Assembly: GCA_964020975.1 (NCBI GenBank)
Contig: OZ026616.1
Location: forward strand, 81,325,268-81,389,267
Source of the DNA: Hermodice carunculata
Lineage: Eukaryota; Annelida; Polychaeta; Eunicida; Amphinomidae
Length of the DNA stretch: 64,000 nucleotides
Direction: 5' to 3'
Positions 1 through 11,279 of this stretch are shown in pieces; within the stretch, counting starts at the first letter, position 1, and every line of letters starts with the position of its first letter. The notes beneath the pieces are model-generated. The model was given only the letters and a program-made list of their open reading frames with translations, did no database searches and was not told the DNA's origin. The position numbers and the translations under genes are program-made.

Positions 1-430
1 CCACCAAATGAGGTGCCAGTGGTCCTCTGGGAGCATTGCCACCTGTGCTTGGTCACCCTGGTCATTCAACCAGCTGTCCTGCAGAGCATGCTTTAATAAG
101 GGATAATGGTGAAGGCAGCCCAGGGGGACCTGGGAGTCCATCAAGGTCAGGGAGCCTGTCAGGGTCTGCCACTGCTAGCTTGAGCATTTGCCAATCAATC
201 CTAAGTGTTTGCAAAGTTCCAGAATGGTCTGTGTGTAGTGCAGCAAATCCAGGTGTTGTAGCCCCCAGATCAGCCAGTCATCCAAGTACACATGAATGCA
301 CTCTGTGGTTTGGTGAAGGTGTGCAGCTACCAACTGTATGAACCTGGTGATAGACTCCCACTGTGACTAAAAGGTGGAAAAGTAGCCATCCCAATAGACA
401 TCTCCAGGTGCTTGAAGATGTCTATAGGGA
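1..430 (-). mobile_element. DIRS-like (tyrosine-recombinase) retrotransposon fossil, reverse transcriptase part
   Basis: Read on the minus strand this holds a reverse-transcriptase stretch with the motif HVYLDDWLIWG followed by a region resembling DIRS elements (ILELCKHLGLI, then a tail ending LIWW). In DIRS-type elements the RT active site is typically YLDDWL(I), unlike the YADD or FADD of LINEs. The copy is old and broken in several places and runs off the left edge, so its recombinase and ends cannot be judged. Family assignment rests on the motif and the following 80 or so residues. Confidence 0.6.
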
Positions 431-1000
431 TGGCAGAGTGTGACCCTGAGACAGTGTGTTCCAGAAAGCAAGTGTCAGGAGCCTCAGTGGAAGACTCAGT
501 GGAGTAAGACTGGATGACCCAGCATTTGGCAGCAAGCTTATGCCTCGCCCTCTCGTACTTCCTCCAGGAATGCTCATAGCGTACCCTCTTGTCCTCTCCC
601 CACCTATCACAAAACCTACATGTATGCTCATGAGAAAACATGCAGCCAAGCTGCAACAGTAACAATGCTCATGGTCATCCTCGGCTGCCACAAAATGGTT
701 CCATTAGTCCATCTGCTGCCCTCTACCCAACAAGGGTTAAAGTGAAGCGGTCTCTGGCTCACCACCCAAGGCATGCTGCCAAGCAGCAATTGTCTGTATT
801 CCACTGTCCTCCCTCTGACTGTGACTCGACCTGCCATACACCACCTTGGAAAAAATTGGTTTGGAGCCAAGACAAGCTGTACTTCTACAATTCTCAAAGT
901 ATCAGCAGGTCAAATATAAGCTGTCCCTATTTTGCAAGAGACCAAAATAGCTCAGGGAACAAATTCTGCAGTACATGTAGTGAACACACCACTAAAACAG
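431..1000 (-). other. Possible upstream part of the DIRS-like fossil
   Basis: Overlapping minus-strand open stretches continue upstream of the RT part. One has a CRFC pair and a charged helix-like stretch (SWRKYERARHKLAAKC), which could be gag-like, but no domain is recognised. It may equally be unrelated flanking DNA. Confidence 0.2.
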
Positions 1001-1560
1001 TTTCTCTGGGCGAAAGTCAATGGAGCTCATAGAGCAAGTCAGAAATGGCACCTGAGGAGGAAGGAAGAATTGGGGTTCATGTGCACCAAAAGTCCCCCCC
1101 CCCAACCAAGTGATGGAACCACCTATACCACCAGGTTTTTTTCAAAGCAATGGATTAAGCCTGGAGGCAAGACGTAGAGGGCAGCACTGGTGAAAAAAAA
1201 GGTCAACTGATCTATTCTGACCAATAGTGTGGTCTGGGTACGTCATGTGATACCTTTTGATCAGTGGTATCATCTGCTACTTCCTGTCCCTGGGCATATG
1301 CCATTGTGTCCCAACTCAAATGTGTCTGACATTATGACCCAGCCACAGAGGTGTAGGCAATGGTGGTCGAGAGGTAATGTTGCATAACAAATCAAAATGC
1401 TGTACATGTGCACCATACTGTCAATTGAAATGTTCTCCACAACAAACCACTCTGACATATAATATGAACTGTCACATTTATTGAATAATGAATGTTTTAC
1501 AGCTTTGGCAGTACCTTCCATAGAGATTAAAATGAACTTTTACTCAAGTCAATACACCCA
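1001..1560. other. Non-coding stretch, nothing recognised
   Basis: Short open frames on both strands show no domain and no splice-flanked exon that I recognise. There is a C-run near 1095. Confidence 0.4.
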
Positions 1561-1575
1561 AACTACAAATGGGTA

Positions 1576-2500
1576 GGCAAGTCCAGATCTAGCTGGTATA
1601 AAACAAGTGCTGGAGGTTTGGGACCTTTACTCAGAGATGATATTTTGATTATAGAAGACAATGTTTTCAACAGTTTATATGATGAGTATGAAAGACTATG
1701 GGTTAAAGTGAAAGTTGACTCACAGATTCTCATCATTGGTTTAATATATTTTCCGAACGACAATGATGATAAAGAAAGAAATACACATCTTAGATATGAG
1801 TGGTTTGAAAATGTATCTAATCTTTGAAGTAAAGATCAAAATTTTATTATATTTGGAGATTTCAATGGAAAGCTTCCAAATTATAGAGAAAATGACCACC
1901 CCAGTTTTTAATGGTAACTTAGAAGAACTTAATTTTGAAAGGTAGAGAAAATGTAATTGGTAAGAAGCATGTGTGAGGGTGCTCATGCCAATTTATAGAC
2001 AAGGAGATTAAGCGTCTTATATATGATAGGAAAACTGCTAATCGAGTTTACAGATATTGGGCATGACACCAATCTTTTGATAGTGAAGCATTAAAAGCCA
2101 TTTGGGAAGAATGCGTGAGATGTAAACATGCAGTTCAAGAGAAAATGAGACTGAAACAAGTAATAAGAAACTATCATACTTACATTAAATGCCTTCAACT
2201 TGTATGCCTCAGAATTATGATATTGTTTGAGAAAAACAATTTTCTAGGAGAACTACATGGAGCATTCTGAAAAGGAAGACGTTTGGAAGATCATTATTTC
2301 ACTTTATATAAACTTTGTAGTCTTAACAAATACAGCAAGAAAAAACATGGCTGGCTTCCTAGATATTAGCAAAGTCTTTGATACGATTAGCAGAAACCAA
2401 ATGTTTCTCTTTCTGTCGAAGAGTGAAGTTCAAGACAAAGGCTGGTGCCTCGTGCATGGTTACCACTTCTATAAAAACTCGCCAATACTTTCACACCTGT
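1576..2500 (+). mobile_element. Decayed L1/Tx1-like LINE: endonuclease remnant plus scraps of linker and RT
   Basis: About 1576-1945 encodes the C-terminal part of an apurinic-like endonuclease. It has a strand with ILIIGLIYFPND and then, after an in-frame stop near 1827, IIFGDFNGKLPNYREN, the catalytic GDFN region. About 1995-2170 resembles the basic linker between endonuclease and RT (DKEIKRLIYDRK, then ALKAIWEECVRCKH). About 2340-2400 reads AGFLDISKVFDTISRN, an RT motif A (LDxSKAFD). Stops and frame changes separate the parts and most of the RT is missing. It is much older than the LINE at 4.8-7.8 kb. Confidence 0.6.
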
Positions 2501-2689
2501 ATTAACCATCGGGGCAACCTTCTCCATTGAGCTTCGACTTTGACGCAGTGGGGCGCTTGGCACTCTGCCTATTGCTGACCCTTATTTCATTGCCTCAAGG
2601 CGACTTCTATGTCTGATACAAAATCCTAATTTCGGGCCTTGAACTGGCTACTCTTTGTCGTTGTATTTACATTTTCAGGTAATGCTCAC

Positions 2690-3670
2690 TCTGGAAAAGT
2701 CCCATTATATATTGTACATTACATTCACTCGACAAATTAACCTTCCCTAAACACTAATCACACATATATTTTGAACATTACCTCTTTAAAATAGCCAATC
2801 GACTTGGCTGCCATTGTCAAAAAAGTGAGTTCCACACACCGATGCCATTTTTTTGTAAATGAGCATTGGGACGATCTTGCCGAGTAGGGGTGGTAAGAGG
2901 GTTATAATATATGAAACCAAAAGTACATATTTTGCAATTATTTTATAGCATCAATACTGATATATATGCTGTGGCTGCGATTCACTCTGATATCCAAATC
3001 AAGTGTACTTTTGTGAGACTGTCTCACAATCAATGCATTAATTGAGCACTGTTCAAAACGGCGCTCCAGCATGCCATGTAGCATTAGTATTTGTAACTAA
3101 TGACCAGAACTGCTTTAGACACAACCGAGCGGGCAGATTAAAGCTAAGATAATAAGTCATGTTTTGAAAGCACTTTAACAATCGTTTCCCTGGTTACTTG
3201 GAGAACGGAGACCTGGAACCGTGCTGAAAATGCATGGCCGTGATTCACTGTGATTTTCCTTTCCCACAATGCATTGTGCATGTTTAAAATGGCACTCAAC
3301 ATGTTTACATGCATGCCTTGGTGTTGCATTTATAACTAACAATGATGTCTGCTTGAGACACAACCGAGCAGGCAAATTAAAGTTAAGATTGTAAGTCATC
3401 TTTTAAAAACATGTTGATGACCGTTTGATCTGGTAACTCGGAGAACAGACACATGAAACCTAGCTATAATAGATACCAAAACTCCACCCATCGTGGCTAT
3501 ATGCAGCAGCTATGCAGCAGTATGTTTTTCCCCAGCCCAAGTTGACCATCCAGACAAGTTGAAATAAAATGCTGTTTGAGGTGACTTTTTACTGCAAAAT
3601 AACGGCACACGTTGGCCAGCTTTTCTGTTAACTTTGTCTTACAACTTGGTTACGGTTGATTTGAATGACC
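2690..3670 (+). repeat. Dispersed repeat A, copy 1
   Basis: This stretch is clearly alike to 40660-41650. Shared blocks include ACAAATTAACCTTC, CTTGGCTGCCATTGT, TGTGGC(T/C)GCGATTCACT and AACCGAG(C/A)xGGCAGATTAAA. Inside it the block beginning ACACAACCGAG occurs twice (about 3120 and 3360), so the unit is internally duplicated with a period near 240 bp. It has no coding capacity. Its 3' half (ACTGCAAAATAACGGCAC) recurs at 10.65 and 37.38 kb. The class is unknown. Confidence 0.65.
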
Positions 3671-3829
3671 CATTTGTTTTTTGTTTTTTTTATGGGTGAA
3701 TGTTTGTGGGATGATTGTGCTGGTCGGTCGCTTGTAACGGCTGGTCTAAGGCTGTCCAACTGGAATTTATCCAAAATTAGTGTTTCAATTGGGAAGAAAT
3801 TTATTGAGAAAATGATCCAGGGAATGCAA

Positions 3830-4110
3830 ATTTGATGCTGCAATTGGACAGCACTGTGGTCTTGTGCACCAGGTCATTTAACATTGCAAAAGCGCCTGTG
3901 CCAAGGATATCTGCTCGTTTTGACCAGGTGGGGACTGGGGTTGGTAATGGCAGGTACTACAGTACCATGATGATACCTATTCCCATGCATAACCTGCCAG
4001 GGTATATCAAAGACAGTAAATGTAGGAACATTTTCAAAAATAAGGTGAAATCATTCTTGATGGGAGTACTGGAGAGGGACTGCTTTATATATTTACAGTT
4101 TCAGTATCTT
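3830..4110 (+). pseudogene. Possible LINE C-terminal tail
   Basis: An open frame ends with LPGYIKDSKCRNIFKNKVKS followed by FLMG. This resembles the C-terminal end of many CR1/Jockey-group RTs (NLPxxIRxSxxxxxFKxxLKxYL). No RT motif remains upstream, so the assignment rests on this short stretch. Confidence 0.35.
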
Positions 4111-4118
4111 GGTGTTAT

Positions 4119-4154
4119 CAGGGACCTGCAATTTATATATATGGCAGGTCCCTG
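4119..4154. repeat. Perfect 11-bp stem-loop
   Basis: CAGGGACCTGC at 4119-4129 pairs exactly with GCAGGTCCCTG at 4144-4154 across an AT-rich 14-nt loop. It may be the end hairpin of a mobile element or a short foldback. No function is visible. Confidence 0.6.
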
Positions 4155-4159
4155 GAGTA

Positions 4160-4807
4160 ATAAAAATTACGCCTTTGGTGCTTATATTTATTTATATATT
4201 AATTTATAAAAAATTAAGATCAATCTTTTAATTCATAAATAATTAAAGCATTTCAGCTACAAACCTGTGCAAAGTAAATTAATATTATTCCGATTTCATA
4301 CTTGCATTTCTGCTATTTTCATGTTGTGGTCCACCATGATAATAAGCCAAGGCAAGATTCCCTGGGCATTTGGTACTCCCATTTCATGCACCATAGTTTG
4401 GTGTCCTTTCAGCGATTATATTGCATTATCCTGGCATATGTGTGCATAAAATATTATCAATCAACATTCAGTAATAAAAGATAAGTACATTCAGGCCTAG
4501 CGATTATCATAGTGTATTTTTTCCTCTTGCTTTTGTAGAGAAAATACACAACATACTAATTACGGGATAATTTATTTGTTAATTTTCACCGGATCAATGA
4601 ACATAATATGTGCGCACAAATTCTCGAAAGCCTTACATGTATGAATACAAAATCTGTTTTATCTTAATTTTATAACATGGCAATGTTTTTTTTTCTAAAT
4701 TATTTTTTCCTAATTTTCGTCAGATTTTTGTACAATCTGAGGGAAACAGCCAAATCAGTACAATAATGACTAAAATGTTGTGATTTCGTCAACCATGTCA
4801 AGGCAAG
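4160..4807. other. AT-rich non-coding stretch
   Basis: I see no gene, repeat family or splice-flanked exon here. It ends in the left copy of the LINE target duplication. Confidence 0.4.
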
Positions 4808-4822
4808 ATACTCGAAACTCCC
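4808..4822. repeat. Target-site duplication, left copy
   Basis: ATACTCGAAACTCCC occurs here and again, unchanged, at 7758-7772 right after a poly(A) tract. It brackets the LINE between. Confidence 0.93.
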
Positions 4823-7722
4823 GAGGTCTGGTGTGGGACGCAGTTAAGTGTGAAATCCGGGGGATGAGTATTCAATATTCCAAACGTAAGTTAAGGGAAG
4901 TAAGGAAACGAGAACAAGAATTAAAAGAAAAAATAGATATTTTGATTTTGGACGAAAATAGGGACAAAAATGAAATTGAAAAAATAACTGCTGAACTCAC
5001 TGAAATAAATGATAGGCAAACACAGGGTCTAATGCTTAGATCTGAAGCTAGATGTATGGAAGCAGGTGAACGGAATTCAAAATATTTTCTTGGTTTGGAG
5101 AAAAGAAACTTTAAAAACAAGATTATTACCAAATTACAAGTTGCAAATGAAGAGGTAATTACTCAGCCAGAACAAATTGTTGATGCACAGTGCACTTTTT
5201 TCTCTGCATTGTACACATCACCACTTAACACAGACAGTGTTGTTGATTGTGAACATTTTTTCGACAATGAAGATATTCCTAAACTTTGTGAGCAACAAAA
5301 ACAAAAATGTGAGAATTTGATTACTGAGAATGAATGTTTAGAAGCCTTGAAGTTGTTTAAAAATGGTAAAAGCCCTGGTTCTGATGGACTTACGGCAGAG
5401 TTTTATAAATTTTTCTGGAACAACGTTCAAGATTTTGTTTTAGGTAGTTTTAATTATGCATTTGAAGAGGGCAAACTATCGGTTGATCAACGGAGAGGCA
5501 TAAATTTGCTAATTCCAAAAAAAGGCAAATATCGCATTTTCTTAAAAAATTGGAGGCCATTTTCTTTGTTAAATATTGATTATAAGATAATTGCCAAGGT
5601 ATTAGGTACACGATTAAGAAAGTTTCTCCCTTTTTTTGGTAAACAATGACCAAACTGAATATATCCAAGGTAGATACACAGGTGAAAACATTAGATTAAT
5701 AGCAGATATAATTCAGTTCAGTAATTTGAAGAAATTGCCAGGCCTTATATTAATGATCGACTTTGAGAAAGTTTTGACACTATTGAATGGAACAATCTTA
5801 CTCAGGTATTGAAACGTTTCAATTTTGGTCCTAACTTTTGTAAATGGGTTTCAATAAAAAATAATGGCATCTCAAGTTGTGTAACAAATAATGGGCATGC
5901 TTCACAATTTTTCCCACTGGGCCGCGGAGTTAGACAGGGATGTCCTCTTGCACCTTTTCTGTTTATTTTAGCCGTCAAAGCCCTTGCTGTACGATCAAAC
6001 TCCAATATAAAAGGTATTTTTATTGGTGATACTGAAATAAAAATTAGTCAGTTGGCCGATGATACGACATGTTTCCTTTCTGACGCAGATTCAGCCAAAG
6101 TTCTTTTTCAGGAGTTGAAATATTTTGAGTCTTGCTCAGGTCTTAAATGTAATTTTGAAAAAAACAGTAGCAGCACTGATTGTATTGGAGGAGAAAAGTA
6201 TTCCCCAGACTGGGACCTGCCTGTTAGATGGTGTTCTGAAAGCTTCTCTACACTGGGTATTACCTTTGATGAAAATGAACTTGTTATGAGTTCTTTAAAC
6301 TTTTACATTAAGGTGCAGTTTTTTAAAGATGTATTAAATGTATGGATAGTCAGAAACCCGTCTTTGATTGGAAGAAATGTGGTTCTAAAAAGTTTAGCTG
6401 CATCTAAACTGTTGTATTGTGTTTCCTCGGTATATATTGATGAGAAATATATTGATCTTGTTCAAATGTGCATACATGAATTCATGTGGAATAGTCCAAC
6501 TCCTAAAGTAAAAAATTCAGTAATGTACAAGAAAATACAAGATAGTGGACTGAAAATACTACATTTTAAATCTCAAGTGAAATCTTTATTATTAAAATGG
6601 GTCAAAAGACTGTTTAATGATGATGATGCTAAATGGAAACATACATTTCAAGCTTTCATTCCATTCATCAATGTTAAAGACTTGTTTTTGTCAAGATGTT
6701 GTATTGGTGAAAATTGGAAGTTGCCTTTGTTCTATAAAAATCTTATTGACATTTGGAACCAGTACAAAAGAAAGAATGAGCCTATTAATGGTAATGAAGT
6801 CAGGAATGAATTTATATGGTTTAATGATTTCATCTTGATACAAAAAAGACATGTTTTCCTTAAACATTGGTACAGATTAGGTATTAAGCGAATCAATGAT
6901 ATTCTCGACATTGAAGGTAATTTTTTGTCACAGGAAATTCTGCAGAGAAAATTTGGTCCACAAACAAATTTTTTGGAATATTTGTCTATTCGATTGGCAA
7001 TTCCATCAAAATGGAAACAGTTTCTACTGACTGACCATGATAGAAATATTTTTAATGAGCCAGTGATAAACATAGAGGGGAAGAAAAGCAAAATAAGTTT
7101 CACCCAATGTAAACAATTTTATTGGACGTTAGTATATTTGGATAATACTGAATTGAAACCTATTGCATGGCAGCGTTGGATGGAAAACTCAAATCTTAGT
7201 GAAGATAGTTGGGAAAAAATTCATTCTTTACCATTTCAATGTACTTTTGAAACCAGACTGCAAAGTTTCCCGTTCACTATTATACATAGATTTGTGACAC
7301 ATAATGCTCAGTTATATAAGTATAAACTTGAAACATCAGAACAATGTTATTTTTGTGAAGAAAAAGACACCATCATTCATCGTTTTTGTAGATATGATCA
7401 TATTGCTGGTTTTTGGGCATTATTTCAACAATGGTGGAACAAATGTGTTTGTAATTATAATATTAATCTGACGGAAATAGATATAATGTTTGGATACTTT
7501 GATGAACCAAAAAGGTATGCTCTTAATAATTGTTTGCTACAAGCAAAACATTTTATCCATTGTTCTGTATGTAAAAGAGAAAGGGTTTCATTTTGAGCCT
7601 TCCTTCGTTCCTTTAAAAATAAGTTAGAGGCAGAGAAGCATATTATGTGTAATAGAAGTAAGCAACATATATTTGTATCTCGCTGGAAATTAATTGCACA
7701 GAATCTTTGTATTACATGTTGA
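4823..7722 (+). pseudogene. LINE ORF2 (reverse transcriptase), three disabling changes
   Basis: RT motifs in order: NWRPFSLLNIDYKIIAKVLG; DFEKV then DTIEWNNL (motif A); GRGVRQGCPLAPFLF (motif B); QLADDTTCFL (motif C, catalytic ADD); and a C-terminal knuckle CYFCEEKDTIIHRFC near 7340. Motifs B and C resemble the L1/Tx1 group (RQGCPLSP, QxADDT). Three breaks show: a frame change near 5640, a second near 5772, and an in-frame TGA at 7594-7596, after which the same frame runs on (AFLRSFKNKLEAEKH) to its natural stop at 7720-7722. The rest is open, so the protein was probably intact not long ago. Confidence 0.88.
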
Positions 7723-7742
7723 AAAAGGCAATGAAAATCATT

Positions 7743-7757
7743 AAAAAAAAAAAAAAA
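7743..7757 (+). other. Poly(A) tail of the LINE
   Basis: A run of about 15-16 A residues lies between the LINE 3' UTR and the right target copy. The last A may belong to either. Confidence 0.85.
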
Positions 7758-7772
7758 ATACTCGAAACTCCC
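7758..7772. repeat. Target-site duplication, right copy
   Basis: Identical to 4808-4822. Removing the insertion leaves a continuous sequence ending CGAAACTCCCCTGAATGC. Confidence 0.93.
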
Positions 7773-7904
7773 CTGAATGCACCGTTTCGCACGCTCAAAT
7801 TCATTTTTTTTTCGTACAGGCGGCGGTAATGCCCCCAGACCCCTCACCCACCCCACCCCCAACCACCAGCATGCCTTCGGTCCATAGGGCCGTGTAGGTC
7901 ACAT

Positions 7905-8175
7905 TTGAGCCACTGAAAAAATTACGGACTTAAAAGTACTTTTGTTTTTGTTTTTGTTTTGTTTTGGTTCCATTAATTTTAGGGTTGGGCCTTTTTAGTA
8001 GGGTCTCTCGGGTTACCGGAACCACACATGTGTTTTTGTTAGGCCTTGGGTAACTTGAACATTTGTTGAAACATGTTGAAAATAGATGTTCTTTCCTCCC
8101 CTTTTACATATTACCTTTTTTGACGTCAGTTTAATTGGTTACATGGTCACAGCCGGGGGCACTTGTTTGTACAAA
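7905..8175 (+). repeat. Dispersed repeat A, 3' segment (copy 2)
   Basis: It shares TTAGGGTTGGGCCTTTTTAG, then ACCGGAACCACACAT, AACATGTT and GATGTTCTTTC with 37490-37690 and 41670-41870. It is non-coding. In all three places it ends near a sequence like GGCACTTGT. Confidence 0.65.
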
Positions 8176-8234
8176 AATATTCACAAGAGGGGTTAATTTT
8201 GGTAGATATGAAGGTGAATATTTTGATGTCAAAA

Positions 8235-8835
8235 TAGCGTGAAACAAGGGTGCATTATGTCTCCTACGCTTTTCAGCGTAATACTGAAAGATCTTGTAGA
8301 TATGTTACAAATTACAAATAAGCATGTACGTATCTCCTTCCAGAATGAACGAATACCAGCTATCCTATATGCAGACGACATTGTAGTAATGGCAGAAAGT
8401 GAAGAACAATAACAGCCCATGTTTAATGCCTTTAATATTTTCATATCCAAATGCAGAATGAAATTCAATAGAGAAAATCTGAAGTTATGATAACTGGAAA
8501 ACGTCTTGACAAAAATGAACGATGGAACTTGGGAAATATCGATTTGACAGAATATGAAACATACCAATATTTAGGCATGCTTTTCGGGAAATCTTTGGCA
8601 GGAAGTGTGTACGTGGAACAGTGTGTCAAAACGAAGGCGATACGTGTCAACGCTTATTTAACCAAGTTATGCGGCGTTCAAGCAGCGCATGAAAATATTA
8701 ATATAGTGTCTTTTGGTGACAGTATATGGAAAAATGTTATTATGCCAGCTTTGACGCATGGCTCAGCTGAATGGTTATGTTATGCGAAAGGGAATACCTA
8801 TGTCCGTACAATACGCCACAGTGCGTGCAATCATG
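8235..8835 (+). pseudogene. LINE reverse-transcriptase remnant, undetermined clade
   Basis: The frame near 8240-8410 reads VKQGCIMSPTLFSVILKDLV then ILYADDIVVMAESEE, i.e. RT motifs B (QGCxxSPxLF) and C (YADD). After a stop and a frame change it continues ITGKRLDKNERWNLG and YETYQYLGMLFGKS (the YLG thumb motif) and ends in ALTHGSAEWLC. Endonuclease, upper RT and 3' end are missing. The tail resembles the piece at 34.75-35.56 kb in layout. Confidence 0.7.
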
Positions 8836-8840
8836 GCTGT

Positions 8841-8884
8841 GAAAGGCACCCCCGCTGCTGTGGCTGGTAGCGGGGGTGCCTTTC
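8841..8884. repeat. Perfect 16-bp GC-rich stem-loop
   Basis: GAAAGGCACCCCCGCT (8841-8856) pairs perfectly with AGCGGGGGTGCCTTTC (8869-8884) around a 12-nt loop. It sits where the LINE remnant ends. Its GC content stands out from the AT-rich surroundings. Confidence 0.8.
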
Positions 8885-9720
8885 TGAAAAATTATGTACT
8901 CGGCTTTTTCAGTGAGATTGACGAGTGTTTACCTGTCCTATGCTCAAAAAATTATCATTCAGAGAGGATTGCTTATTCACTTCAACTAATTTTGACATGG
9001 CTCGTTTGACGTTTATGGCACGTGCGGGATGTTTAGGCTCAAAGCAAGACCTTTTTTGATGGAAGTCAGCACCTGAAGGGACATGTGAATTTGCCCAATT
9101 GGCACTGAAAATGTTTGTCATTTCTACTGGTTTGTCCAATCTTAAATGAAATTCGTTTTGGCACGAACTTATAGCAAAATCACCAAAACAAAAGAAAATT
9201 ATGTTTGGGAATATTTCATCGGCGCACATTTTGAATCCAAAGTTACGCTTGTTGTTACCCTCCCCCCCATGATTACGGTAATACAAATGGAATGCTGTTT
9301 GCCGACATTTATAAAAGATTTTTAAAAGAAGCTTGGCTTACACGCAAGTCCCTGGTGGGCGGGTCTTAAACAATCTGTGTTGTTTTTTTACCAGTACATG
9401 TGATATGCTGAGGGCGGTATGCCTTTTTATGAACTTTTCTATGCAGCATTCTTTGGACGCATCACAGGTATGCCATGGCCTTGTTGATGTCCCGGTGTAA
9501 AGGGTTAGTTATTATCCAATAAACATTACATATTACACATATTATTCACAGATTTGCTCTGACCCGTCATTTCTAAATGCGATAGCACTTAGAGTAGTCT
9601 CCATCAGAGTAATAGGTACGCATGGTTTTCCTAATCTGTCCCTCTTCCTTTAATATTTTATATCTAATCGGTGCCAAGTTTGGGATTCAGCCTTTCTAAA
9701 GCTTTCCTTGCCGCGCTAAG
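8885..9720. other. Non-coding stretch, nothing recognised
   Basis: A 125-codon minus frame (8909-9286) has no recognisable domain and no splice context. No repeat family was seen. Confidence 0.35.
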
Positions 9721-9721
9721 C

Positions 9722-9960
9722 TGTTAACTCTTTCAGTGCCAAGTTTTGTCAACAGCTTTCCTCTGTGCGCTTTGGATGCATTACGCCCAAAGCGCACCCA
9801 GGAAAGCTGTTAACCTGGACCAATTATATTCTATGGAATTATAGGGATGCTGGTACTTAAGTGAAAGTTCTTTCACAAGGAATCTAGGATCCATTTTATA
9901 ATTCAGAACAGTTCGTCTTAAGTACTTCGACTTTACTCGCAGTTTGCATTAAAAGTTACC
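9722..9960 (-). mobile_element. Palindromic MITE family P, copy 1
   Basis: One end reads AACTCTTTCAGTGCCAAG. Next comes a snap-back with arms GTCAACAGCTTTCC and GGAAAGCTGTTAAC around a GC-rich centre (about 9749-9815). The other end near 9950 (GCATTAAAAG) is a decayed partner of the terminal repeat. Compared with 49.27 and 59.78 kb it is in reverse orientation. No coding capacity. Confidence 0.6.
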
Positions 9961-10630
9961 TGGACCATAGTCCTTTTCGCTGGAATTACAGGCGTACATG
10001 TAATTATGATATAATATATTTTATTTCTTTAATGAAGATCGGGAAAAAAGCCGGAGGCTAATACAAATTCCTGTCCTCGAGAAAATACAAGTGCATCAAG
10101 ATAGGTTTATATTCCATACAATACACCTGAAAAAAGACAAAATAAGACATAGAACAGAACGAAAAATAGCCAGTAGAAAATGCACTTATACCATGTGCCA
10201 AGGCAATTTTCTTCGACAAGTTTGATATTCCGTAAATGCACTTGCATTACGTACTTGAAGGCAATCCTTTGGAACTTTCAATGAACTGCATATTTGCATC
10301 AACAAGTGAACAGTTACTCTCATTTGATGCTATATGAGTTCCAAATAGTAGTACATACACTTTTTCACAATTCCGTAATCGATTTAAGTTACGATCAAGG
10401 TTTTCGTTCATATTAATGTCTGAAATCCTTGCCAAAAGAATTTGTCTTCAAATTTATGAAGTGGATACTGCAGTAAATGATGGATCACAGTCAGAGGGAC
10501 AACTGCAGGAGCAGCTGGGACTTTCAATAGGGTGTCTAATGAAGAGATGGGCGTTTAGTGCACTGAAATCAACTCGAAGACGAGTAATAAAAATAAATAA
10601 CTTCTGGGTCCGTGTCTTAACTGCCCGCGC
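9961..10630. other. Non-coding stretch, nothing recognised
   Basis: AT-rich, with short open frames on both strands (10247-10435 minus, 10416-10640 plus) that overlap and resemble nothing I know. Confidence 0.35.
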
Positions 10631-10639
10631 CTATCAGAA

Positions 10640-10740
10640 ACAAGTAACCTTACTGCAAAATACCAGGCCAAATAACGGCACGTGTTGGCTAGCTTTTCTA
10701 TTCACTTTCAACTCGATTAAAGTTGATGGGAACGACCGCT
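10640..10740 (+). repeat. Dispersed repeat A, fragment
   Basis: AATAACGGCACGTGTTGGCT followed by AGCTTTTCT and a GTTGAT block matches 3598-3665. Confidence 0.5.
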
Positions 10741-10746
10741 CTTTTT

Positions 10747-10790
<44 letters not shown>
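10747..10790. repeat. (GTT)n microsatellite
   Basis: About 14 units, directly after the repeat A fragment. Confidence 0.95.
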
Positions 10791-10866
10791 CGTTTTTGGC
10801 CAAACGGATGGCCGTTTATTGGTACGGCTTGATTGTCTGCTCTTCTACCGAAATTGCCCTGTCTAT

Positions 10867-11097
10867 TCAATCTTGCTCATCCTCGTCAGATAATGTGAAG
10901 AATGAATTCATATTGCCATTATCATCATGATGCTCACTATCACTGCTGAAGTTCTCCTGTTTTGCCATGTTCAGCACTAATGCAGTTCTGTGGGCTGTTG
11001 GCACGCTGGTTGAGAGAAAGGTTGCGTTTGTGGCGTCCGCAACAGTTTCGAGCCAGTCACCACGATCTGAAGGAAAGTCGCGCTTTTGGCTTGCCAA
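10867..11097 (-). other. Unassigned acidic open frame
   Basis: A 76-codon open stretch with an acidic, serine-rich end (SSDSEHHDDNG, then LSDEDEQD and a stop). It has no ATG at its 5' end and no clear splice site was judged. It could be a terminal exon of a host gene or chance. I recognise no domain. Confidence 0.2.
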
Positions 11098-11279
11098 GGA
11101 AGCTCATTTTAAATGCATTAAAATCATATTTTTTTACTTATCGGCGCTATAAATACTTCGATGAAGAAAAAGTTTACTGTTGATCTTGATACAGCCCCCG
11201 CCCCCTCCACATCGCTGCTATTTTTGATGAAACGCTATGTGGTCCTATGATTCCATTGTCACGGAAGTTATTGACTGGC

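Larger units (their letters stand above)
4823..7757 (+). mobile_element. 5'-truncated L1/Tx1-group LINE insertion with poly(A) tail
   Basis: A 2.9-kb insertion flanked by 15-bp direct repeats and ending in about 15 A residues, the signature of target-primed reverse transcription. The 5' end falls in the linker after the endonuclease, so ORF1 and the endonuclease are gone. Its reading frame continues by chance into flanking DNA, so the ATG near 4780 is not the element's own. Order of parts: coiled linker, RT (4.8-6.3 kb), C-terminal domain, cysteine knuckle near 7340, about 20 nt of 3' UTR, poly(A). Perfect target copies and few defects suggest a fairly recent insertion. Confidence 0.93.

Noticed and set aside
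4780-4822. ATG and first codons of the long open frame entering the LINE
   Set aside because: They lie in flanking DNA and the target duplication; the LINE starts at 4823, so the frame is a chance fusion.
8841-8884. Rho-independent terminator-like hairpin
   Set aside because: The surroundings are animal DNA with no bacterial genes, so terminator function has no support.
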